A stretch of 57,823 nucleotides of DNA, from contig CAXTCF010000010.1 in the NCBI GenBank assembly GCA_964242945.1, forward strand, positions 1-57,823. The letters run 5' to 3'. Each line of letters opens with the position of its first letter. Within the stretch, counting starts at the first letter, position 1. Both the position numbers and the translations under genes were made by a program. The notes under the pieces were generated by a model. That model saw only the letters and a program-made list of their open reading frames with translations. It was not told where the DNA came from and did not search any database. Source of the DNA: Mesorhizobium_B sp964242945. Lineage in GTDB: Bacteria > Pseudomonadota > Alphaproteobacteria > Rhizobiales > Rhizobiaceae. Of this stretch, positions 17,571 through 26,121 are shown in pieces.

Positions 17571-20500
17571 ATGAGGACGGCCGTCTTGAGAAAGCTCATC
17601 CTCGCGCTGTCGCTTCTCCTCTGCGCATTCGCCGCGTTCCGCGCCATGCCCTCGCTGCTGTCGGTCGTGCCGGCCTTCGCGCAGGAATCGGAAGCCGAGG
17701 ACCGCTCCTATTTCCTAGGCCTCGTCGAGGACAAGCTTTCAGGTCCGAACCGGATCATCCGCATTTCGGGCATCCAAGGCGTGCTGTCCTCCAACGCCAC
17801 GATCGGCTCGATCACGATCGCAGACAAGCAGGGCGTCTGGCTGAAGATCACCAACGCGCGCATCGTCTGGACGCGCTCGGCGCTGCTGCTCGGCCGCTTG
17901 AGCATCGACACGCTGGCCGCCGACGCCATCGAGGTCACGCGCAAGCCGGCGCCTGACCCGGATGCCCTGCCCTCCGCCGAAAGCACGTCGTTCCAGCTTC
18001 CCGACCTGCCGCTGTCGATCACACTGGACAAGCTCGACGTGCCGCGCGTTTCCTTCGCGCAGAGCGTCTTCGGCCTCCAGTCGGAACTGGCGATCACCGG
18101 CCGCCTGGCGCTGGACGACGGCGCACTGGACACCGCGCTCGAAGTCAAGCGCCTGGACGGACCGGGCGGGCAGCTGACGCTGGCGGCAGCCTACGCCAAT
18201 GCCGACGAGAACCTGAAACTCGATTTGAAACTCTCCGAGCCGCAAAACGGTGTCGTCGCCAACCTTCTCAACATCGAGAACCGCCCGCCCGTGGCGCTCG
18301 CGCTGCAAGGCGCCGGTCCGCTGTCGCGCCTCGACTTGAATCTTTCGTTGGACACGGACAACAGCCGCGCGCTTTCCGGCACGGCGCAGGTGCGGCGCGA
18401 CGCGGCCGGCTACGGCTTCACCACGGCGCTGAACGGCGACATCGCTCGCCTTCTCGCTGCGCCCTACCGGCCCTTCTTCGGGCCGCAGACGACGCTTAAC
18501 GCCGAAGGCCAGTTCAAGGCGGGCGGCGGCTTCCTCCTGCAAAGCCTGGCGCTCGACGGCGGTGCACTGGACGTCAATGCGGCGGCCGAAACATCAGCCG
18601 ATGGTTTCCTGCGGCGCCTGGGCCTCTACGCCTATCTCGGCACCCGCGACGCGCAGGTGACCGTGCTGCCCGTGCCCGGTGGGCAGACCACTGTGGATTC
18701 CGCCGAACTCAAGCTCTCCTTCGGCGAAACGGAAGCGGCGAAGTGGACGGGGTCGCTGGTCGTCCAGAAGCTTTCCACGGCGCAGTTTGCCGCCGACAAA
18801 GTCGAAATCGGGATGGGCGGCGCGGCCGAGAACCTGGACAACCCCGCCGCGCGGCACATCTCGTTCTCCATTGCCGGGCCAGTCACCGGCATCGTTCCCA
18901 CGCGCGCGGACGTGGCGGAGGCGCTGGGCGACCGGCTTGATCTGGACGTCAACGGCGACTGGCGCACCGGCCAGCCGGTTATCCTCAACAAGGCCGCACT
19001 GACCGGCAATGGGCTCGCCGCCTCGCTGGCAGGGCAGATCGCGCAGGCGACCTTCACCGGCAACATCTCCGTCGATGCCGCCTCCATCGCGCCGTTTTCG
19101 GCGCTCGCCGGCCGCGACCTCGACGGCAGCCTGCGGCTTGACGCCGATGGTTCGGTGTCTCCGGTCGGCGGCGGTTTCGATCTCGCCTTGAACGGGTCCA
19201 GCACTGGGCTGGAACTCGACAGCCCGGCCCTGGATCGCCTTCTGTCGGGCGAAACCCGCATCACCGGCCGCGTCGCGCGCAGCGCCGAAGGCCTTCGCGC
19301 CGAGCGCCTGCGCCTGGAAAACCCGCAGGCGACGATCAACGCCGACGGCACCTTCGCGACGGGCACTGCCGACTTCAACTTCGACCTCGCCTTGAGCGAT
19401 CTCGCGCTTCTTTCCAGTCAGGCTTCGGGAAGACTTTCGGCGAGCGGGCGCGCCAAGGGCCAGGAGGGCGTGATCGGCGTGACGCTGAAGGCGGACCTGC
19501 CGCAAGGCACGCTCGTCCGCAAGACGCTTGCCGATGCCACGCTCGGCTTCGACGGCACGCTGAAGGGCGGCGATATCGAGGGCCGCGTCACGGGACAAGC
19601 GCAGCTTGACCAAGTGCCTGTCGCGCTTGCCACCAATGTGGCGACCAGCGCATCGGCGCGCCGTCTGTCCGACCTGGCCTTCAACGCCGGCCCCACCGCG
19701 ATCACCGGAAGCGTCACCCAGGAACTGCCGAGCGGCCTGCTTGCGGGAAATCTCAAGCTCGCTTCCCCAGACATCTCAACGCTTGCGGCGCTGGCGCTTC
19801 AGCAGGCAAGCGGCGCAGCCAATGCCGACATCACGCTGTCCCACCCTGACGCCAAGCAGAGCGCCGACATCAATGCTTCCGTGACTGACCTCGTGATCGG
19901 CGGCGCCCGCGTCGGCCGCGCGCAGGTACAGGCGGCTGCGGCCGACCTGTTCGGCGTGCCGGTAGTCAACGGCACGGCTTCCGGCGCAAACATCGTGGCG
20001 GGCGGCGTGACCGTGCAGACGCTGGAGGCGAAGGCGAATGCCACGGGCAACCGCACCGAGTTCTCCGCCGATGCCTTGCTGGCCAATGCCGCCACGGTCT
20101 CGGCTGCGGGCGCGCTGGAGCCAGAGCAGGCCGGCGGCTTCCGGCTGGAACTCCAACGCGCCGAATTGGCGCAAGGCGCGCTTCAAGCGCGATTGGCCGA
20201 GCCCGGCCTTCTGCGCGTGCAGGGCAGCGATGTCGCGATCGATAATCTCGCGCTCGATGTCGGCGGCGGACGGGTGCGCGCCGCCGGGACGTTTGCCGAG
20301 GCGCTGAACCTGTCGGCGGAGATCGAGAACCTGCCGCTGCGCATCGCCAATGCGGTCAAGCCCGACCTGCAACTCGGCGGCATCGTCAACGGCACGGCGA
20401 AGGTCACCGGCGCGCGCAAGGTACCGGTGATCGACTTCGACTTGGCAGCGAACGACGTTGCCGCCGCGGCGCTGAAGCGCGCGGGTTTGAGCACCGTGAA

Positions 20501-23483
20501 TGTCAAGGCGACCGGCCGCACGGCCGAGAACCGCCTCGATTTGAATGCGGCTGTTACGAGCCCGGAAGGATTGAACGCGACCGCGAAGGGCGCGGTACCG
20601 CTGGCAGGCGGCGAACTGGCGCTCGATGTCAACCTTCAGAACTTTCCGCTTGGCGTGTTGAACACGGTCGTGCCGAACCAGAACCTCTCCGGCACCGTGG
20701 CGGGCACCGCGCGCGTGACGGGCACGCTGCAAAAGCCGGCCGCCGCCTTTGACGTGACAGGCCGCGGATTGCGGGCGGCCGCGCTCTCGCGTGCAGGCCT
20801 GAGTGACCTTTCTCTTCAGGCAAAAGGCGATGCCAGCGCCGAACGTGTGAACATCGACGCCTCAGCTTCCAGCCCGCAAGGGCTGCGTGCCACCGCAAAG
20901 GGCAGCGTACCGCTGAACAACCAGCCGATTGCCCTGGACGTGGGCCTGACGAGCTTTCCGCTTGCCGTGCTCAACGAGGCCGTGCCGAACCAGAACCTTT
21001 CAGGCAGCGTGACGGGCACGGCAAAGATTTCAGGAATGCTGCGGGAGCCCGCCGCCGACTTCGACATACGAGGCCAAAATCTTGGTGCCGCGCCGCTCAC
21101 CCGTGCGGGCTTGAGCAACCTCGCGGTGCAGGCGCAAGGCAAAACGGAGGGCCGGCAGCTTGACATCAACGCCACCGTGTCCAGCCCGCAGGGGCTCCGC
21201 GTGAAGGCGAACGGCGCAGTGCCACTGAACCGCACCGGGCGGATCGACCTCGCGGTCGGCCTCGACGCCCTGCCGCTCAGCGCCGCGAACGCCGCCGTAC
21301 CGGGCCAGGATTTTTCCGGAACCGTGACGGGCACCGCGCAGATTTCCGGGACTTTGGCTGAGCCAGCCGCGAACTTCGACCTGCGGGGCGAGCGGATCGG
21401 CGCCGCGCCGCTGGCGCGAGCCGGCCTGCGCGACGTGGCCGTACAAGCGAAAGGACAGACGGAAGGACGCCGCCTCAACATCGACACGACCGTGACAAGC
21501 CCGCAGGGGTTGCGCATCACGGCTCAGGGCGCGGTGCCGCTGAACCGCACGGAGCGGATCGATCTGAATATCACTCTTGCCGCCCTGCCGCTCAGCGCTG
21601 CGAACGCTGCCGCGCCAGGACAGGAATTTTCCGGAACTGTAGCGGGCACCGCCAAAATCGCCGGCACCTTGAGCGAGCCGTCTGCCGACTTCGACCTTCG
21701 CGGAGAGCGGATCGGCGCTGCCCCCCTGACAAAAGCCGGCTTGCGTGACCTTTCGGTGCAGGCGCGGGGCAGGACCGAAGGACGGCGCCTCAATATCGAC
21801 ACGAGTGTTTCCAGCCCGCAGGGGCTCCGCATATCGGCAAACGGCGCGGTGCCGCTGGACCGCACTGGCCAGCTTGATGTGAACCTAGCGCTTGCCGCCT
21901 TTCCGCTCGGCGCGCTGAACGCCGCCATTCCCGGCCAGGACCTGGCCGGCACTGTTTCCGGCAATGCGCGGGTAACAGGCGCTCTCACCAACCCATCTGC
22001 CGACTTCAGCCTTCAAGGCCGCGGCATCAGCGCATCCGCCCTGGCGCGCGCCGGTGCAGCGCCCGTCTCGCTCGACGTCTCCGGTCGCTACGCCGACCGA
22101 GTGCTTGCGCTCGGTTCGGCACGCGCGAGCGGACCGGGCGGCATCGCCGTTTCCGCTTCCGGCCGTGCGCCGCTTTCCGGTTCCGGCGCGAACATCCGCG
22201 TGGACGGTTCGGTGCCGCTGTCGCTTGCCAACCGCTTCCTGGCGGAGCGGGGCGCGCAGGCCTCCGGCACGGTCGGCCTCGACATTGCCATTACAGGCAG
22301 CCTGACCCAGCCGGTTCTGCGCGGTTCCTTCTCCACGTCGGGCGCGGCGCTGGTCGATCCGCAGTCGAACCTGCGCGTGTCCAACATCGCGATCGCCGGC
22401 TCGCTCGACGGCGAGCGGGTGGTGATCTCCTCGGCGACAGCGAATGTCGGAGGCGGCAGCCTTGCCGCTTCCGGCTCGGTCGGTATCCGCGGAGGATCGG
22501 ACTTCCCGGCCGATATCCGCGTCAACCTCAACAATGTCCGCTATGCCGACGGCAACCTCGTGGTGGCGACGGTGAGCGGCGCGCTGGCAGTGACCGGCCC
22601 GCTCACCCGCGGCCCGCTGCTTTCCGGCAGCGTCGAGGTCGTGCGCGCGGAGATCTCGGTGCCGGAGCGTCTTGGCGGCGCTGCTTCACAGTTGAACGTC
22701 AAGCACCGCAATCCGCCGCCGGGCGTCGCCGCCACGCTGAAGCGGGCGCGTGCCAGCGACGGGACGCCGGTTCCGACCGCGAGGCCTTCCGTGCTGCGGC
22801 TCGACGTGGCGGTAAACGCGCCAGCCCGCATCTTCGTGCGCGGGCGCGGCCTCGACGCCGAACTCGGCGGCTCGGTGAAGCTGACCGGCTCGCTCACCGA
22901 CATCCAGCCGGTCGGCGCCTTCAACCTGATCCGTGGCCGCATCGGCATCCTAGGCCAGCGCATCACCTTCGACGAGGGCGAGGTGACGCTGGTGGGAGAC
23001 CTCGATCCCTACCTCAACTTCACCGCCCGCTCCGAAGGCGACGACATCACCGTCTTCGTCAACGTGCGCGGGCGTGTCTCGGACCTCCAGATCACCTTCT
23101 CCTCGCAGCCCGGCCTGCCGCAGGACGAGGTGCTGGCGCGGCTGATCTTCAACCGCTCGATCAACGAGCTTTCGGCCTTCCAGATCGCGCAGCTTGCGTC
23201 GGCGGCGGCAGAGCTTGCCGGCGGCAGCAACAATTCGCTGGTCGGATCTTTGCGCAAATCGACAGGGCTGGACGACCTCGACGTGGTGACGGATTCTCAG
23301 GGCAACGCTGCCGTGCGCGCCGGCCGCTACATCCAGGACAACGTCTATCTCGGCCTGGAAGCGGGTGCCGGCGGCTCCACCCGCGCCACGATCAACCTCG
23401 ACATCACCAAGGATCTGAAAGCGCGCGGCGCGGTCGGGACGAACGACCAGAGCCTCGGCGTCTTCTACGAAAAGGACTACTGA
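17571..23483 (+). CDS. tamB: TamB, translocation and assembly module inner-membrane component, with tandem repeats
   Basis: 1970 aa, longer than E. coli TamB (~1260). An N-terminal signal anchor (KLILALSLLLCAFAAFRAM) is followed by a very long repetitive beta-rich periplasmic region and the conserved TamB/DUF490 C-terminal domain (GRIGILGQRITFDEGEVTLVG, then the DEVLARLIFNRSINELSAFQ and GVFYEKDY end). TamB forms a groove-like bridge from inner to outer membrane, used for lipid and protein transfer. Residues ~938-1670 consist of seven consecutive ~105-residue units, units 3-5 being most alike. The start is 1 bp after tamA, so translation is coupled. Confidence 0.92.
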   Translation: MRTAVLRKLILALSLLLCAFAAFRAMPSLLSVVPAFAQESEAEDRSYFLGLVEDKLSGPNRIIRISGIQGVLSSNATIGSITIADKQGVWLKITNARIVWTRSALLLGRLSIDTLAADAIEVTRKPAPDPDALPSAESTSFQLPDLPLSITLDKLDVPRVSFAQSVFGLQSELAITGRLALDDGALDTALEVKRLDGPGGQLTLAAAYANADENLKLDLKLSEPQNGVVANLLNIENRPPVALALQGAGPLSRLDLNLSLDTDNSRALSGTAQVRRDAAGYGFTTALNGDIARLLAAPYRPFFGPQTTLNAEGQFKAGGGFLLQSLALDGGALDVNAAAETSADGFLRRLGLYAYLGTRDAQVTVLPVPGGQTTVDSAELKLSFGETEAAKWTGSLVVQKLSTAQFAADKVEIGMGGAAENLDNPAARHISFSIAGPVTGIVPTRADVAEALGDRLDLDVNGDWRTGQPVILNKAALTGNGLAASLAGQIAQATFTGNISVDAASIAPFSALAGRDLDGSLRLDADGSVSPVGGGFDLALNGSSTGLELDSPALDRLLSGETRITGRVARSAEGLRAERLRLENPQATINADGTFATGTADFNFDLALSDLALLSSQASGRLSASGRAKGQEGVIGVTLKADLPQGTLVRKTLADATLGFDGTLKGGDIEGRVTGQAQLDQVPVALATNVATSASARRLSDLAFNAGPTAITGSVTQELPSGLLAGNLKLASPDISTLAALALQQASGAANADITLSHPDAKQSADINASVTDLVIGGARVGRAQVQAAAADLFGVPVVNGTASGANIVAGGVTVQTLEAKANATGNRTEFSADALLANAATVSAAGALEPEQAGGFRLELQRAELAQGALQARLAEPGLLRVQGSDVAIDNLALDVGGGRVRAAGTFAEALNLSAEIENLPLRIANAVKPDLQLGGIVNGTAKVTGARKVPVIDFDLAANDVAAAALKRAGLSTVNVKATGRTAENRLDLNAAVTSPEGLNATAKGAVPLAGGELALDVNLQNFPLGVLNTVVPNQNLSGTVAGTARVTGTLQKPAAAFDVTGRGLRAAALSRAGLSDLSLQAKGDASAERVNIDASASSPQGLRATAKGSVPLNNQPIALDVGLTSFPLAVLNEAVPNQNLSGSVTGTAKISGMLREPAADFDIRGQNLGAAPLTRAGLSNLAVQAQGKTEGRQLDINATVSSPQGLRVKANGAVPLNRTGRIDLAVGLDALPLSAANAAVPGQDFSGTVTGTAQISGTLAEPAANFDLRGERIGAAPLARAGLRDVAVQAKGQTEGRRLNIDTTVTSPQGLRITAQGAVPLNRTERIDLNITLAALPLSAANAAAPGQEFSGTVAGTAKIAGTLSEPSADFDLRGERIGAAPLTKAGLRDLSVQARGRTEGRRLNIDTSVSSPQGLRISANGAVPLDRTGQLDVNLALAAFPLGALNAAIPGQDLAGTVSGNARVTGALTNPSADFSLQGRGISASALARAGAAPVSLDVSGRYADRVLALGSARASGPGGIAVSASGRAPLSGSGANIRVDGSVPLSLANRFLAERGAQASGTVGLDIAITGSLTQPVLRGSFSTSGAALVDPQSNLRVSNIAIAGSLDGERVVISSATANVGGGSLAASGSVGIRGGSDFPADIRVNLNNVRYADGNLVVATVSGALAVTGPLTRGPLLSGSVEVVRAEISVPERLGGAASQLNVKHRNPPPGVAATLKRARASDGTPVPTARPSVLRLDVAVNAPARIFVRGRGLDAELGGSVKLTGSLTDIQPVGAFNLIRGRIGILGQRITFDEGEVTLVGDLDPYLNFTARSEGDDITVFVNVRGRVSDLQITFSSQPGLPQDEVLARLIFNRSINELSAFQIAQLASAAAELAGGSNNSLVGSLRKSTGLDDLDVVTDSQGNAAVRAGRYIQDNVYLGLEAGAGGSTRATINLDITKDLKARGAVGTNDQSLGVFYEKDY
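20382..22586 (+). repeat. Seven tandem ~315-bp repeats inside tamB
   Basis: Units start at 20382, 20694, 21006, 21321, 21636, 21951 and 22269, spaced 312-318 bp, always in frame (104-106 residues). Each unit begins GTxxGTAxxxG and contains a LxRAGL motif, SSPQGL and a PLNRT-like turn. Units 3, 4 and 5 are the most similar; 1, 2, 6 and 7 are more diverged. Confidence 0.9.
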
Positions 23484-23486
23484 GCC

Positions 23487-23882
23487 CTACTCGCAGACGA
23501 TGCGCACGGGCTGCGCGCCCGGCGCCTCGTCGCGGCATTGCAGGGCCTTGGCTTCAGCCTGCTGAGCCGCAACCGGCCGCCTTGCCGCGCGCCGGGGAGG
23601 AGAGGACCGCCGGGGCGCCGGCGCCACGGAACCACCATCGGGAGGGTCGGACGTGTCGAAACTCTTGCTGGACACGCCCTCCGGCGGAGGAACGTTCAGC
23701 CCGCGCATGTTGGGCGGGTCGAGCGGCGTTTCCTTAAGCGTGAGAAACGGGATGCCGGCCACTTTTTCGGTTGCCAGCTCGTAGGTCGGCACGATCGAGC
23801 CGTCATAGGTGCGCGAACAGCCGGAAGCCGCCGCGAGGACGGCAGCAAACGCCAGAAAGAGGGTGCCGCTGGGCGGTTTCAT
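23487..23882 (-). CDS. Small lipoprotein
   Basis: 131 aa. The start at 23882 gives a classic lipoprotein signal peptide (TLFLAFAAVLAAASGC) with a lipobox ending Cys at about residue 22, then a Pro/Ser-rich central region with an Arg-rich patch (RRSSPPRRAARR) and two cysteines in the last 20 residues. Membrane-anchored; function unknown. It is convergent with tamB, 3 bp away. Confidence 0.7.
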   Translation of the reverse strand: MKPPSGTLFLAFAAVLAAASGCSRTYDGSIVPTYELATEKVAGIPFLTLKETPLDPPNMRGLNVPPPEGVSSKSFDTSDPPDGGSVAPAPRRSSPPRRAARRPVAAQQAEAKALQCRDEAPGAQPVRIVCE

Positions 23883-23980
23883 CGGCGCAGAGATAGCGCA
23901 TTGCAAAAGCGAGAAGAAGCCTCGGGCGTTGCAGAATAGTGGATGACGGGTCCTTCGCGCCGCCGGAAGAACGGCCGGCG

Positions 23981-24143
23981 TTAGAGCATCGGACGGTTAA
24001 TCGGATGCAGGCTGGTGGTTGGGGGCGGGATGCAGGCTAGGCGGTGGGCGAGCGTCGGGCTGTTGCCCGGCCGAGGCCAACAACAAAGCCTGCGCCCGGC
24101 CCCGGCCGGCAGACTGCGTGCGATTAACCGTCCGATGCTCTAA
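23981..24143. repeat. Perfect 23-bp inverted repeat reaching into the araC-type gene
   Basis: Left arm 23981-24003 and right arm 24121-24143 are exact inverted copies (TTAGAGCATCGGACGGTTAA and three more bases). The 117-bp loop contains a repeated GATGCAGGCT near 24004 and 24031. This looks like a mobile palindromic element of the extragenic type. Its right arm supplies the TAG stop codon (24140-24142) of the GlxA-type regulator. Confidence 0.85.
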
Positions 24144-25102
24144 TACGTCGTGCGCCGTTCCTCCGACGGGGGGCGGCCGAAGAGCAGGCGGTAGCTTTGC
24201 GCGAAATAGGAATGCGAGGTGAAGCCGGTCGCGATCGCTACGTCCAGGATCGGCATGTTGGTTTGGCGCAGCAGTTCGCGGGCGCGCTCCAGCCTCAGCC
24301 GCATGTAGTAGCGGCCGGGCGTCACGCCCATGTGGCGCAGGAACAGGCGCTCCACCTGGCGCACGGACAGGCCGGCCGACTTGGCGAGCTGGACGGCGGA
24401 TAGCGGCTCGTCGAGTGTGTCCGCCATCTTCTCCGCGATCTTCTTCAGCTTCTCCGACTTGCCGGAAAGGTCGCGCTCCGGGCCGATGCGCTGCCGGTCC
24501 TCGGCCGAGCGGATGCGCTCGTGCTGGAACTGGTTTGCCACCGCGTTCGCGAGGTTCGCGCCGAAGTCGCGCCGCACGATCTCCAGCATCAGGTCGATCG
24601 AAGTCGTGCCGCCCGCGCAGGTAAAGCGCTTGCGATCGATCTCGAACACGGAAGCCGTGCACTCGATGTCCGGGAATCTCTCTTGGAACCCCGCGCGGTT
24701 CTCCCAGTGGATCGTGCAGCGGTAGCCGTCGAGCTGGCCGGCTTCGGCAAGCAGGTAGGTGCCGACGGAAAGCCCCCCAAGGCTGCCGCCGCGCCGGCCC
24801 CAGGAGCGCAGGGCGGCAAGCACTTTCGACTTGCCGGGAAACTCCGTGGCCAAGCCGACGCAGACGAACAGGATGTCGGCCTGCGGCAGGTCGGCGACGG
24901 CATAGTCCACCTTCAGCGGCAGGCCGTTGGACGCCATCACCGCGTCGCCGTCCGCGGAAACCGTCGTCCAGCTGTAGGCGTCCTGGCCCAACTGGCGGTT
25001 TGCCGAACGCACCGTGTCGATGGCGGCCGAAAGGCTGAACATCGAGAACTTGTCCACCAGGAGAAAGGCGAACAGGCGGGAGGGGTGCTCGGCGTCAGGC
25101 AT
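24140..25102 (-). CDS. GlxA-family AraC-type transcriptional regulator
   Basis: 320 aa. An N-terminal DJ-1/PfpI (GATase1-like) sensor domain (FAFLLVDKFSMFSLSAAIDT, then LSVGTYLLAEAGQL) precedes a C-terminal AraC helix-turn-helix pair (QLAKSAGLSVRQVERLFLRH; LDVAIATGFTSHSYFAQSYR). Regulators of this architecture include GbdR and SouR, which control glycine-betaine and sarcosine catabolism; combined with nearby folD and the sox operon, a sarcosine/C1 role is plausible but not shown. The last codons and stop lie inside an inverted repeat. It sits 9 bp after the folD region, reading the same way. Confidence 0.88.
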   Translation of the reverse strand: MPDAEHPSRLFAFLLVDKFSMFSLSAAIDTVRSANRQLGQDAYSWTTVSADGDAVMASNGLPLKVDYAVADLPQADILFVCVGLATEFPGKSKVLAALRSWGRRGGSLGGLSVGTYLLAEAGQLDGYRCTIHWENRAGFQERFPDIECTASVFEIDRKRFTCAGGTTSIDLMLEIVRRDFGANLANAVANQFQHERIRSAEDRQRIGPERDLSGKSEKLKKIAEKMADTLDEPLSAVQLAKSAGLSVRQVERLFLRHMGVTPGRYYMRLRLERARELLRQTNMPILDVAIATGFTSHSYFAQSYRLLFGRPPSEERRTTY

Positions 25103-25111
25103 TGAGCCGGC

Positions 25112-26017
25112 TCAGAGCCGGAAGGAGGGGCGGGGTAGGCCGGCGTCGCGGTAAGCCGAAATGAGCGTGTTCGCCATCAGGAGCGAGATCGTCATAGGGC
25201 CGACGCCGCCGGGCACTGGCGTGATCGCGCCAGCGACTTTTTCGGCTTCCGCAAAGGCGACGTCGCCCACCAGCCGGAACTTTCCCTCGCCTTTGTCGGG
25301 TGCCGCCACGCGGTTGATGCCGACGTCGATCACGACCGCGCCCGGCTTGATCCAGTCGCCCTTGACCATCTCCGGGCGCCCTACGGCCGCCACCACGACG
25401 TCGGCGGCGCGCACCACCGCCGGAAGGTCCTTGGTGCGGGAATGCGCGATGGTGACGGTGCAGTGGGCGTTGAGCAGCAGCGTCGCCATCGGCTTGCCCA
25501 CGATGTTGGAGCGGCCGAGCACCACGGCGCTCTTGCCGGACAGGTCGGCACCCATCACCTTCTCGATCAGCAGCATGCAGCCCAGCGGCGTGCAGGGCGT
25601 GAAGCCGGTCGTAAACTCGCCGGTGGCGATCTTGCCGACATTCTCGAAGTGGAAGCCGTCCACATCCTTTTCCGCTGCGATCGACTGGATCACGCGGCCC
25701 GCATTGATCTGGCCGGGCAGGGGAAGCTGCACCAGGATGCCGTGAACGGTGGGGTCATCGTTCAACTGGTCGACGAGGTCGAGCAGGTCCTGCTCCGACG
25801 TGGCGGAGGGCAGCGTATGCTGCACGGAATGGAAGCCGCACTCGGCAGCCTTGCGCGACTTCGCGCCGACATAGACCTGGGAGGCCGGGTCTTCGCCGAC
25901 CAGCACCACGGCGAGGCCCGGCTTCATGCCGGCCTTCTCGGCAAGCTCGCGCGTCAGTTCCTTGACGCGGGCGGCAACCGCGTCGGATTCGCGCTTGCCA
26001 TCGATGATCTCGGCCAT
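25112..26017 (-). CDS. folD: Bifunctional methylene-THF dehydrogenase / methenyl-THF cyclohydrolase
   Basis: 301 aa. Interconverts 5,10-methylene-THF, 5,10-methenyl-THF and 10-formyl-THF using NADP. Motifs: YVGAKSRKAAECG with the catalytic lysine, QLPLPGQINAGRVIQSI, the VVLGRSNIVGKPMATLLL Rossmann loop and the PVPGGVGPMTISLLM end. The start at 26017 has GGAG about 8 bp upstream; a longer reading to 26080 lacks support. Sarcosine oxidase feeds methylene-THF into this step. Confidence 0.95.
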   Translation of the reverse strand: MAEIIDGKRESDAVAARVKELTRELAEKAGMKPGLAVVLVGEDPASQVYVGAKSRKAAECGFHSVQHTLPSATSEQDLLDLVDQLNDDPTVHGILVQLPLPGQINAGRVIQSIAAEKDVDGFHFENVGKIATGEFTTGFTPCTPLGCMLLIEKVMGADLSGKSAVVLGRSNIVGKPMATLLLNAHCTVTIAHSRTKDLPAVVRAADVVVAAVGRPEMVKGDWIKPGAVVIDVGINRVAAPDKGEGKFRLVGDVAFAEAEKVAGAITPVPGGVGPMTISLLMANTLISAYRDAGLPRPSFRL

Positions 26018-26121
26018 GGGGGGCTCCAAAGGAAAAGCGGCTGCTTCTTGGAACCCCAGTCTGGCGAAAACAAGGGGCAACCCTACGCTTTCCGCGCCGC
26101 CCGATGCGTTGCGCGCGCCGC

